Assembly (NCBI RefSeq): GCF_016862395.1
Contig: NZ_BOMW01000004.1
Location: 1 to 64,000 of the forward strand
Direction: 5' to 3'
From: Actinoplanes siamensis
GTDB taxonomy: Bacteria > Actinomycetota > Actinomycetes > Mycobacteriales > Micromonosporaceae
Length of the DNA: 64,000 nt
Of this stretch, positions 43,832 to 52,322 are shown piece after piece. Under the pieces are notes generated by a model. That model was not told the origin of the DNA. It made no database searches and saw nothing but the letters and a program-made list of their open reading frames with translations. Each line of letters opens with the position of its first letter. Within the stretch, counting starts at the first letter, position 1. The position numbers and the translations under genes are program-made.

Positions 43832-45799
43832 ATGTCGGACGCCGCACCGGCGCCACGCCCGTCGCTGGGCTACCACCCCGCCCTGGACGGCATCCGGGCG
43901 CTCGCCGTCACAGCGGTCCTGCTCTTCCACGGCGGGGTCACCGCCGTGGCCGGAGGCTTCCTCGGCGTGGACACCTTCTTCGTGCTGTCCGGATTCCTGA
44001 TCACCGCGCTGCTGCTCGGCGAACACGCCCGCACCGGCCGGATCGATCTGGCCGGGTTCTGGACCCGGCGGGCCCGGCGGCTGCTGCCGGCCCTGCTGGT
44101 GATGCTCACGGCGACCGTGCTGGCCGGCCGGGCCCGGCTCGACCCGGACGCGCTCGGGCTGCTGCGCGCCGACGCGTACGCCGCTCTGGCCTACCTCGCC
44201 AACTGGCGGATGATCTTCCGGGGCAGCGGTTACGTGGCGGTCACCGCGGCCCCCTCGCCGCTGCAGCACACCTGGTCGCTCGGCATCGAGGAGCAGTTCT
44301 ACCTGCTCTGGCCGCTGTTGCTGGCCGCCCTGACCGTCCGGCTGACCGCCCGGCGCGCCCGCGCGGCGCTGCTGATCGTCTGCGGCGCGGGGATCGTCGC
44401 CTCGCAGCTGCTGTGCGCCCGCCTGGGCGGGCCGCCGTCGATCGCCCGCGCCTACTACGGCACCGACACACGCGCGCAGGCCCTGCTGATCGGCGCCGCC
44501 CTCGCCGCCGTCCTGGCGCGGGGGCACGCCACGACGCCGCGCCGGTGGCCGGGCGTGCTCTGCGCGGCCGGCGTGCTCGTCACCGGACTGCTGTGGCACT
44601 TCGCCGACGAGCAGGCGGCCTGGCTGTACCACGGCGGCCTGACCCTCGCGGCCGTGGCCGGCGCCCTGGTGATCGCCCACGTGGTGACCGGCCCGGACTC
44701 GCTGCCGGCACGCCTGCTGGGCCTGGCCCCCCTGGTCCGGCTCGGCCGGGTCTCCTACGGCGTCTACCTCTGGCACTGGCCGCTGTTCACCTTCGTCACC
44801 GCCGACGCCACCGGACTGTCCCGCTGGCCGCTGCTGGCCGTCCGCCTCGCCGGGACGCTCGCGGTCGCCGTTCTCGGCTACCACCTCGTCGAGCGGCCGA
44901 TCCGGCACGGCGCTCTGGGCCGGATCCTGCCCCGACGGGCGCCGGCCCTGGTCACCGCGTCCGCCGTGGCCCTCACCGCCGTCATAATCAACTGGCCGGC
45001 CGCGCCGCGACCGGTCACCGCGGCGCCGGCCGTCGTGATCCCGGCCGTCGCGCCGCCCGGCGCCACGGGGCGGGCCGGGCCGCCGGCGCCGGTCGACCGG
45101 GCCGGCCGGCCACCCGGCGCCGGACGGCAGCCCCGGGTCACCTTCCTCGGCGACTCCGTGACCTGGACCATCGGCACCTACCTGCCGGAACACCCGGGCC
45201 TGTGGACCAGCGTCCGCGCGATCCAGGGCTGCGGCATCGCCACCCTGCCCGACCTGCGGCAACTCGGCACGCCGCACACCAACTATCCCGGCTGCGCCAC
45301 CTGGCGGCGGCGCTGGCGCGGCGCGATCGCCAAGGACAACCCGGACGTGGCGGTCATCGGGCTCAACCGCTGGGAACTCATGGACCGCCGTTACCACGGC
45401 CGCTACCAGCACGTCGGTGAGCCGGACTACGACAGCTACCTGACCGCGCTGCTGAACGAGGCGGTCGCCCTGGCCGGTGCCGGGGGCGCCGCGGTCGTCC
45501 TGCTCACCGCCGCCTACACCCGGCGCGCGGAGCGACCCGACGGCGGGCTCTACCCCGAGGACCAGCCGGAACGCGTGGACGCCTGGAACCGGCTGCTGCG
45601 CGCGGTGGCCGCCGCGCACCCCGGGAAGGTCACCGTCCTGGACCTCAACCCGGTCGTCTGCCCGCGCGGCGCGTTCACCTGGACCGTCGGCGGGCTGCGG
45701 GTGCGCAGCGACGGCCTGCACTACACCCCCGCGGGCGTCCAGCGGCTGATCGCGCCCTGGCTGCTGCCCCGGCTCGCCGCCATCGCCACCGGCCGGTGA
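43832..45799 (+). CDS. OafA/YrhL-type acyltransferase with SGNH domain
   Basis: A 655-residue membrane protein. The first 380 residues are an acyltransferase-3 domain with about 10-11 TM segments: PALDGIRALAVTAVLLFHGG (with the catalytic histidine), FVLSGFLITALLL, TWSLGIEEQFYLLWP and LVERPIRHG. After a Pro/Ala-rich linker comes an SGNH hydrolase domain (about 450-655) with VTFLGDSVTW (the GDS serine) and SDGLHYTPAGVQRL (the DxxH motif). Such fusions O-acetylate wall or exported glycans. The ATG follows AAGGGAG. It is downstream of asnB by 129 bases. Confidence 0.92.
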   Translation: MSDAAPAPRPSLGYHPALDGIRALAVTAVLLFHGGVTAVAGGFLGVDTFFVLSGFLITALLLGEHARTGRIDLAGFWTRRARRLLPALLVMLTATVLAGRARLDPDALGLLRADAYAALAYLANWRMIFRGSGYVAVTAAPSPLQHTWSLGIEEQFYLLWPLLLAALTVRLTARRARAALLIVCGAGIVASQLLCARLGGPPSIARAYYGTDTRAQALLIGAALAAVLARGHATTPRRWPGVLCAAGVLVTGLLWHFADEQAAWLYHGGLTLAAVAGALVIAHVVTGPDSLPARLLGLAPLVRLGRVSYGVYLWHWPLFTFVTADATGLSRWPLLAVRLAGTLAVAVLGYHLVERPIRHGALGRILPRRAPALVTASAVALTAVIINWPAAPRPVTAAPAVVIPAVAPPGATGRAGPPAPVDRAGRPPGAGRQPRVTFLGDSVTWTIGTYLPEHPGLWTSVRAIQGCGIATLPDLRQLGTPHTNYPGCATWRRRWRGAIAKDNPDVAVIGLNRWELMDRRYHGRYQHVGEPDYDSYLTALLNEAVALAGAGGAAVVLLTAAYTRRAERPDGGLYPEDQPERVDAWNRLLRAVAAAHPGKVTVLDLNPVVCPRGAFTWTVGGLRVRSDGLHYTPAGVQRLIAPWLLPRLAAIATGR

Positions 45800-45816
45800 A
45801 CCTGTTCCGGCCGGTG
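45787..45816 (+). terminator. Hairpin overlapping the acyltransferase stop codon
   Basis: A perfect 10-bp stem (45787-45796 and 45807-45816) whose 10-base loop contains the TGA stop at 45797-45799. Confidence 0.65.
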
Positions 45817-45877
45817 TGAAAGCCGGCAGCGGGGGGATCCGACAGGCTGGGCCCGACGGGGCGGCAGGGAAGATGTC

Positions 45878-46612
45878 ATGGCAGAAGCGCGGGAAGCGGA
45901 CGTACGACCGCGGAAGCGGCCGCTGGCGGACGCCATCGTGACCTTGGCGGAGACGCCCGACCACGTCGCCGGCATCGACGCCCGGTTCAAGCAGATCGCC
46001 CGCCTCGCCGCGGACCGGGTGGGCGCCGCCGACTACGCCTCGGTGACCACCCTGCGCGGGCGGGAGTACACCATTGTCGCCGCCAGCAGCGAGGTGGCCA
46101 TCGCCGTCGACGAGGCACAGATCAGCGACCGGGTCGGTCCGTCCCTGCAGGCCCTCGACACCGGCGAGCCGGTCGGCGTGCCGGATGTCGCGGCGACCAT
46201 GGACTGGCCCGGCTTCCACGCGCTGGCGCCCACCCTGGGGCTGCAGGCGTCGGTGTCGGTCCCGCTGCACATGGGCCGGGGAGCGCCGGGCGCCGTGCTC
46301 AACCTGTACGGCCGCGACGACGTCGCGATGCAGCCGCTGATCTTCGGGGTGGCCCAGTTGTACGCCGTCCGCCACGAGCTGACGATCGGGACCACACCGG
46401 CGGCGCCCGCCGACCCCGGCGCCGAGGAGCTGCTCGGCGGGTACGCGGAAGCGCTTGCCGTGCGGGCCACCATCCAGCTGGCGATCACCCTGCTCGCCGC
46501 CGGGCGCGGCAGCTCGCCGGGCGACGCCTACGCCCACCTGTGCCTGCGGGCGGCGGCCGCCGGGACGCTGCTGGGCGAAGCCGCGACCACCGTGGTCGAG
46601 CAGCATCTGTGA
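45878..46612 (+). CDS. GAF domain protein with ANTAR-like C-terminus
   Basis: A 244-residue cytoplasmic protein. A GAF domain covers about residues 35-170 ([56 protein letters not shown]). The last 60 residues ([19 protein letters not shown], then a three-helix stretch) resemble the ANTAR RNA-binding fold but lack some usual aromatic residues. GAF-ANTAR proteins act as anti-terminators in actinobacteria. The target is unknown. It is 73 bases before a chemoreceptor gene on the same strand. Confidence 0.8.
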   Translation: MAEAREADVRPRKRPLADAIVTLAETPDHVAGIDARFKQIARLAADRVGAADYASVTTLRGREYTIVAASSEVAIAVDEAQISDRVGPSLQALDTGEPVGVPDVAATMDWPGFHALAPTLGLQASVSVPLHMGRGAPGAVLNLYGRDDVAMQPLIFGVAQLYAVRHELTIGTTPAAPADPGAEELLGGYAEALAVRATIQLAITLLAAGRGSSPGDAYAHLCLRAAAAGTLLGEAATTVVEQHL

Positions 46613-46685
46613 GAAACCGCGGCGCACCGGCGGCCACGCGGGTGCTCAGTCCGGCCGGTTCTCCGCCGATGCGCAGGACGTGAAG

Positions 46686-48773
46686 ATGAGTCATCGTTTG
46701 TTGGCGCTGGGTACCGGAGGCGTGGTGAGCACCGCCGTCGTGCTCGTCGCGGTCGGCTCCTGGCAGAGCGACGCCTTCGCCGACCACACCGAGGCCAAGG
46801 TCGTCGCCCAGAACACCGAGAACCTGAACCGGATCACCGCCGACGTCACCACGCTGGTGCACTCGGTCGGCGACCAGGTGCAGGGCGCCGTCAACCAGCA
46901 GATGACCGCCGCCGACACGTTCCTGGCCCAGCACGGCGGCGCCCGCCTCGCCGCGGCGACCACCCGGTGGACGGCCACCAACCAGGTCACCAAGGCGAAG
47001 AAGGCGGTCACCCTGCCGCGGATGGCCGTCGAGGGCGACTGGCTGGGCCGCGAGACCTCCTCCGCCCAGCGCTTCGTCGCGCAGACGAAGGATCTGGTCG
47101 GTGCTGAGATCACCGTCTTCCAGCGGATGAACGAGGCCGGCGACCTGCTGCGCGTCGACACCACGATCAAGGGCAACGTCGGCACGTACATCCCGGCCGT
47201 CGGCGCGGACGGCAAGCCCACCGCCGTGGTGAGCGCGATCGTGTCGGGCAAGGGTTACCGCGGCGTCGCCCAGGTGGTCGGCGTCCCGTACATCACCGGC
47301 TACGACCCGATCAAGGACGCGTCCGGGAAGGTGATCGGCGCGCTGTTCACCGGCGTGCCGCAGTCCACCGCGCTGGCCGGCCTGACGTCGGCGATCGCCA
47401 CCGAGAAGGTCGGGGCGAACGGCTGGACCTCGGTCTACAGCACCGCCGCCGTGGACGCCGGCCGGGTGGTCGCCTCCAGCCTCGACGGGGAGACCGGACA
47501 GACCCGGCTGGACGCCACCGACGCGAACGGCGCCGAGTACGTCCGGCAGATCCTGGCCAAGGCGCCGAAACTCTCCGGCGACGACACCTGGCGGACCACG
47601 TACCAGCTGCCGGGCGCCTCGAACGGCACGACCGGCGCCACCACGACGACCGTCACCTACTACCAGCCGTACCAGTGGGCGATCGCCGTGGGCGGCTACG
47701 ACGCCGACGCGCAGGGCGCGATCGAGGCGGTACGCACCGGCCGGCGCGACATGCTGTTCTCGTTCGTCCTGGCCGCGGTGCTGCTGGCGGTGGCCGGCGC
47801 CGTGCTGGCGGTGGTGCAGGCCCGCGTCATCGGGCGGCGGCTGCGCGGGCTGACCGACGCGATGAGCCGGCTGGCGCACCGCGATCTGACCGTCCAGGTG
47901 GACGTGCAGGGCTCCGACGAGATCGCGGTGGCCGCGCAGGGGCTGAACAGCGCCGTGACCGAACTGCGCGAGGTGGTGACCGAGGTGACCAGCGCGGCGC
48001 ACGAGGTCTCGGCGTCGGCGCAGCAGGTGGCCGCGAACGGCGGTGCCCTCGCCAGCTCGGCGGACGCGGCGGCGAACCGGGCCGGGTCGGTCAACACGGC
48101 CGCCGAGGGCGTCTCCAGCGCGGTGCAGACCGTCGCGTCCGGCGCCGAGGAGATGGGCGCGTCGATCGCTGAGATCTCCAGCAACGCGCAGGACGCCGCG
48201 TCGGCCGGCCGCGACGGCGTTCAGCTGACCGCCGCGGCCGCGGGCGTCATCGCCGAGCTGCGCGGGTCGACCGCGGAGATCGCCGGCGTGGTCCGGCTGA
48301 TCGCCGGCATCGCCGAGCAGACCAACCTGCTGGCGCTCAACGCCACGATCGAGGCGGCCCGGGCCGGCGACTCCGGCAAGGGCTTCGCCGTGGTCGCCGG
48401 CGAGGTCAAGGAACTGGCCCAGGAGACGGCGCGGGCGACCGACGACGTCACCGCGCGGGTCGCCGCGATCGAGGCCGACACCACTCGGGCGGTGGCCGCC
48501 ATCGAAGCGATCACCGGCCGGATCGCGCAGGTCAACGACTACCAGACGGCGATCGCCGCGGCCGTGGAGGAGCAGGCCGCGACCACCGCCGAGATGGCCC
48601 GCAACATCGCCGAGGTGGCAGCCGGCAGCCGGGACATCGCCGAGGGCATCGGGGTGGTCAGTGGCGCGGTCGACGGCACCCGGCGGACGGTGGCCGCCTC
48701 GCACGAGGCGGCCGGTGAGCTGAACGCCACCGCGGGCCGCCTGACCGGGCTGGTGGGCCGCTTCACGGTCTGA
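46686..48773 (+). CDS. Methyl-accepting chemotaxis protein with Cache sensor
   Basis: A 695-residue transmembrane receptor. TM1 is at about residues 5-25. A large periplasmic Cache domain of about 320 residues follows ([36 protein letters not shown]). TM2 is near 352-376, then HAMP (about 378-430) and the signalling domain with the conserved hairpin tip [19 protein letters not shown] and [17 protein letters not shown]. No methyl-receptor tethering pentapeptide is at the C-terminus. ATG 46686 (or GTG 46680) starts it. No cheA/cheW genes lie in the window. Confidence 0.93.
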   Translation: MSHRLLALGTGGVVSTAVVLVAVGSWQSDAFADHTEAKVVAQNTENLNRITADVTTLVHSVGDQVQGAVNQQMTAADTFLAQHGGARLAAATTRWTATNQVTKAKKAVTLPRMAVEGDWLGRETSSAQRFVAQTKDLVGAEITVFQRMNEAGDLLRVDTTIKGNVGTYIPAVGADGKPTAVVSAIVSGKGYRGVAQVVGVPYITGYDPIKDASGKVIGALFTGVPQSTALAGLTSAIATEKVGANGWTSVYSTAAVDAGRVVASSLDGETGQTRLDATDANGAEYVRQILAKAPKLSGDDTWRTTYQLPGASNGTTGATTTTVTYYQPYQWAIAVGGYDADAQGAIEAVRTGRRDMLFSFVLAAVLLAVAGAVLAVVQARVIGRRLRGLTDAMSRLAHRDLTVQVDVQGSDEIAVAAQGLNSAVTELREVVTEVTSAAHEVSASAQQVAANGGALASSADAAANRAGSVNTAAEGVSSAVQTVASGAEEMGASIAEISSNAQDAASAGRDGVQLTAAAAGVIAELRGSTAEIAGVVRLIAGIAEQTNLLALNATIEAARAGDSGKGFAVVAGEVKELAQETARATDDVTARVAAIEADTTRAVAAIEAITGRIAQVNDYQTAIAAAVEEQAATTAEMARNIAEVAAGSRDIAEGIGVVSGAVDGTRRTVAASHEAAGELNATAGRLTGLVGRFTV

Positions 48774-48807
48774 GACCGGCGCCCTCACGGCGCCAGGACG
48801 CCGCGGT

Positions 48808-48838
48808 CGCCGGCCGGGTGGTCCACGCCCGGCCGGCG
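48808..48838 (+). terminator. GC hairpin terminator
   Basis: A perfect 11-bp stem (48808-48818, 48828-48838) with a 9-base loop, 35 bases after the chemoreceptor stop. Confidence 0.7.
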
Positions 48839-48955
48839 CCGAGCGCGGGTGGCGCGGCCAGCCAGCCGGGGGTCGCGAGAATGGTTGGTATTACGGCGCA
48901 CCCCGGCAGTGACCGGCCGCCCTCAACGCCGTCGGGACCTTGCCGATGAGTTCGG

Positions 48956-50299
48956 ATGAGACGTTGGGCGGAGGTGACGGCCCGCATGGTTCCGGACCAG
49001 GTCGGCGACTGGGTGCTGCACGATCTGCCCCGGCTCAACACCGCGATCCTGGACGGCCGGGCTCCACCCGGCCTGCTGGTCACCGAGGCGGACCAGCGCG
49101 TCCTGCGCCACCTGCCGGACCCGGGCCGGCTGGCGCCCGGGCCGGCGCGGCGGCTCGTGGTGCAGCTCGGGCTCCTCGGCGCCTCGGTCGCACGCCACTA
49201 CCAGGAGCGGACCCCGGACGGCCGGCGGCATCCGGAACGCGCCTTCGAGCCGCTCCTCACCGGCGAGCAGCGGATACCCTTCCGGCGCTACTTCGCCGCC
49301 CTGGCCGGCCGGACCGGCACCGGCCACTACGGCCGGGACAGCTACGCGTCGCTGGTGCGGTGGAACGTCGGCACGGTCCGGGTGCGGCTGCGTGGCGAGG
49401 TGGTGGCCGAGCTGCCCGGTGTCTTTGACGACGGGCGCATCCGCAGCTACACCGGCACGCCGGGCGAGGAAAGCTTCTTCCTGCTGGTCAAACAGGGTGA
49501 GGCGATCGAGTCGGCGGTCAACCGCGAGCTGCTGCCCCTGACCGGCGCCGGGGCGGGGCCGCTCGGCGAGGAGGCGGGTCACCGGGTACGGCAGGCCACC
49601 GCGCTGCTCGACGGGCTGCGCCGCCTGCTCGTCGAGTTCGCCACGCGCCCGGCTGGGCAGACCATGACCGCCGAGGCGTTCATGGACGTCTTCCGCCAGT
49701 TCGCCGCGCACTGGGCACCGGACGACATCCCGCCCAGCGGGGCGCTGGATCCGGAGGCGCTGAAACGCGACTTCCTGCTCGGCATCGCCCTACCCGGCTA
49801 CGACCAGCAGGCCAGGCGGCTGTTCCCGGCGCTGCTCGACCAGGAGCGCGCCGAGATCGGCGCGCTGATGGAGGCGCCGCCACTGCCGGACCGGCTGCTC
49901 GCCGACCTCGGGTCCGGAGACTCCGGCCTGGCGCTGCCCGCCGAGCAACTGCGGCGGCTCGTGGCCCGCCGGCCGGTCCTGGCCGACTGGTACCGGCTGC
50001 TCGCCATGCACGCCCAGGTCTCCGGGGCACACCTCATGCTGAGCAGGAAATTCCTGTTCAAGCCCCAGGAGCGGCGGGAGGCGGCCGGCCTCGGTGATCC
50101 CGGGGTGGTGTCGAACCGGACCGGCACGACAGGCATGACACAGACGCACCTGGAACGTCTCACCCGGGCCCGGCAACGGCACGCCCTGGCCGCGCTGCGC
50201 CCGGTGCTGATCGGGCGAAATCCGGAAACCGCAGGTCACCCGGGAGTACGTTGCCCACGGGAGGCGGCCGCACCGGTCACGGTGGAACTGGTCGGCTGA
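48956..50299 (+). CDS. PrnB-like protein (heme dioxygenase superfamily, tentative)
   Basis: A 447-residue helical protein that I cannot place firmly. Two stretches look like monodechloroaminopyrrolnitrin synthase PrnB, an IDO/TDO-fold heme protein: IRSYTGTPGEESFF near residue 165 (RSYTGxPxE type) and VSGAHLMLSRKFLF near 356-370, where H359 fits the proximal heme histidine. The middle (FRQFAAHWAPDDIPPSGALD) matches the helix-loop region after the active-site helix. No biosynthetic neighbours support antibiotic production. The hybrid kinase gene follows after only 22 bases, so they are likely co-transcribed. ATG 48956 is used; ATG 48986 has a better GGAGG but wide spacing. Confidence 0.5.
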   Translation: MRRWAEVTARMVPDQVGDWVLHDLPRLNTAILDGRAPPGLLVTEADQRVLRHLPDPGRLAPGPARRLVVQLGLLGASVARHYQERTPDGRRHPERAFEPLLTGEQRIPFRRYFAALAGRTGTGHYGRDSYASLVRWNVGTVRVRLRGEVVAELPGVFDDGRIRSYTGTPGEESFFLLVKQGEAIESAVNRELLPLTGAGAGPLGEEAGHRVRQATALLDGLRRLLVEFATRPAGQTMTAEAFMDVFRQFAAHWAPDDIPPSGALDPEALKRDFLLGIALPGYDQQARRLFPALLDQERAEIGALMEAPPLPDRLLADLGSGDSGLALPAEQLRRLVARRPVLADWYRLLAMHAQVSGAHLMLSRKFLFKPQERREAAGLGDPGVVSNRTGTTGMTQTHLERLTRARQRHALAALRPVLIGRNPETAGHPGVRCPREAAAPVTVELVG

Positions 50300-50321
50300 C
50301 TGCGACAGAGCCGGGGGCGGG

Positions 50322-52265
50322 GTGGAGACCGAAATCGACGCCGAGGGCCGCCGGGGCATGCGCCGGCCGATGCCCGAACTCGGGCGCGACCAGTTGATGG
50401 CCCTGATCGACCACACCTCCGCGGTGATCTACATGCGCGGCGCCGACGGCCGGTACCTGCTGGTCAACAAGGAGTACGAGCGCCGATTCAAGCTGCGCCG
50501 CGAGGAGATCGTGGGGCTCACCGACCACGACCTATTCCCGCCGGAGGTGGCCGACGCGTTCCGGGACAACGACCTGCAGGCGCTGACCGGGGGTGTGCCG
50601 ATCCAGATGGAGGAGCACGCGCCTGGCGACGACGGCGTGCGCACCTACCTGACCGTCAAGTTCCCGCTGACCGACGACGCGGGCCGCTCGTACGCGGTGG
50701 CCGGCATCTCCACCGACATCACCGAACACAGCCAGGCCGTGGCCGCCCTGCGGGACAGCGAGAAACGGTTCCGCCTGCTCACCGAGCAAGCTCAGGACAT
50801 CATCTTCCGGTACCGGCTGGCCCCGGCCCCGGCGATGGAGTACCTGAGCCGGGCCGTGGAACCGATCACCGGATTCACCGCCGAGGACTTCTACGCCGAC
50901 CCGGACCTGATCCGGGACCTGGTCGAGCCGGAGGACCTGCCGGTCTTCGAGAAGTCGTGGCAGGCGGCCTCGTCTCCGGCCACCGTCACGTACCGCCTGC
51001 GCCGCCGCGACGGCGAGGTGGTCTGGATCGAGCAGCGGGCCGGCCCGGCCACCGGCGGAACCGGCGAGCCGGTGGCCGTGGAGGGCATCCTGCGCGACGT
51101 CAGCGAGCGGATCGCCGCCGAGCGCCGGCGCGCCCAGCTGGAACAGCAACTGCGCCAGTCCGAGCGGCTGGACTCGCTCGGACAGCTCGCCGGTGGCATC
51201 GCCCACGACTTCAACAACATCCTCGCGGTGATCTCCGGCTACGCCGACATGCTGATCGACGAGCTCGGCGACAGCCATCCCGGGCAGCCGGACGCCGTGG
51301 GGATCAAGCAGGCCGCCGGCCGGGGCGCCGCGCTGACCCGCCAGCTGCTGCTGTTCAGCCGCTCCGAGCCGTCGAAGTCGGAGCTGCTCGATCTCAACGC
51401 GGTCGCCTCGGACATGCTGCGGCTGCTCGGCCGGACCCTGGGCGAGGACATCGAGCTGGGCACGGCGCTGACCCCTGGCCTGCCGCCGGTGGTGCTCGAC
51501 CGCGGCAAGTTCGAGCAGGTCGTGATGAACGCGGTGCTCAACGCCCGGGCCGCGATGCCGTCCGGTGGCCGGCTGACCATCAGCACCGGCCTGGAACACG
51601 ACGGCGGAGGCGCCGACCTGGTCTGCCTCGCGGTCACCGACACCGGCTGCGGGATGACGCCGGACGTCCTGGCCCGCGCCTTCGAGCCGTTCTTCACCAC
51701 CAAGGGCCGGGGCAGCGGTACGGGGCTGGGCCTGGCCACCGCGTACGGCGTGATCACCGACGCGGGCGGCACCATCACCCTGGAGTCGGAGCCGGGTCGC
51801 GGTACCACCCTGCGGGTCCGCCTGCCCGCCGGCGCCGCGGCGGCCTCCGGCACCGGCCCGAGCGGCCCGGCCGGTTCCACCGGGCCCGGGGACGGCCGGC
51901 GGGTCCTGGTGGTCGAGGACGAGGCAGCGGTCCGCGACATCGTCTCCCGGCTGTTGATGAAGGCCGGCTACCAGGTCTTCTCGGCGCCCCACCCGGCCGA
52001 GGCGCTGCGTCTGTGCCGGGACGAGGCGCTCGCCTTCGACGTGCTGCTCACCGACGTCATCATGCCGGGCATGTCGGGCACCCAGCTGGCCGCGGAACTC
52101 CGGCGGGACCGCCCCGGGCTGCCGGTGCTGTTCATGTCGGGCTACACCAGCGGCCCGGCGCCCGGTGGTCAGGAGCTGCCCGCCGACGCGCCGCTGCTGC
52201 GCAAGCCGTTCGAGAGACAGGCCCTGCTCGACGAGGTGCACCGGCTGGTCACCGGGCGCACCTGA
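50322..52265 (+). CDS. PAS-PAS hybrid histidine kinase with receiver domain
   Basis: A 647-residue soluble signalling protein. Two PAS domains (about 22-145 and 146-265) precede a HisKA domain with the phospho-accepting histidine in GGIAHDFNNILAV (near residue 295). The HATPase has the N box NAVLNARAAM, GCGMTPDVLARAFEPFFTTK and GSGTGLGLATAYGV. A receiver domain (about 525-645) has the aspartate in LLTDVIMPGMSG (near 578) and a closing LRKPFE. It has no TM segment. No separate regulator is adjacent, so output may go through the receiver or a histidine phosphotransferase elsewhere. It is 22 bases after the PrnB-like gene, which could supply the sensed ligand. Confidence 0.92.
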   Translation: METEIDAEGRRGMRRPMPELGRDQLMALIDHTSAVIYMRGADGRYLLVNKEYERRFKLRREEIVGLTDHDLFPPEVADAFRDNDLQALTGGVPIQMEEHAPGDDGVRTYLTVKFPLTDDAGRSYAVAGISTDITEHSQAVAALRDSEKRFRLLTEQAQDIIFRYRLAPAPAMEYLSRAVEPITGFTAEDFYADPDLIRDLVEPEDLPVFEKSWQAASSPATVTYRLRRRDGEVVWIEQRAGPATGGTGEPVAVEGILRDVSERIAAERRRAQLEQQLRQSERLDSLGQLAGGIAHDFNNILAVISGYADMLIDELGDSHPGQPDAVGIKQAAGRGAALTRQLLLFSRSEPSKSELLDLNAVASDMLRLLGRTLGEDIELGTALTPGLPPVVLDRGKFEQVVMNAVLNARAAMPSGGRLTISTGLEHDGGGADLVCLAVTDTGCGMTPDVLARAFEPFFTTKGRGSGTGLGLATAYGVITDAGGTITLESEPGRGTTLRVRLPAGAAAASGTGPSGPAGSTGPGDGRRVLVVEDEAAVRDIVSRLLMKAGYQVFSAPHPAEALRLCRDEALAFDVLLTDVIMPGMSGTQLAAELRRDRPGLPVLFMSGYTSGPAPGGQELPADAPLLRKPFERQALLDEVHRLVTGRT

Positions 52266-52284
52266 GCACCGGCGACGAGGCACT

Positions 52285-52317
52285 GGGCGGCGCGGGCTGG
52301 GCGGGCCCGCGCCGCCC
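52285..52317. terminator. Bidirectional GC hairpin terminator
   Basis: A perfect 13-bp stem (52285-52297 and 52305-52317) with a 7-base loop sits between the convergent kinase and GH2 genes. Confidence 0.8.
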
Positions 52318-52322
52318 CGGGC

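Noticed and set aside
39594-45799. paaK, asnB and acyltransferase as a natural-product cluster
   Set aside because: No PKS, NRPS, terpene or RiPP genes are present; the genes are separated by unrelated single-gene units.
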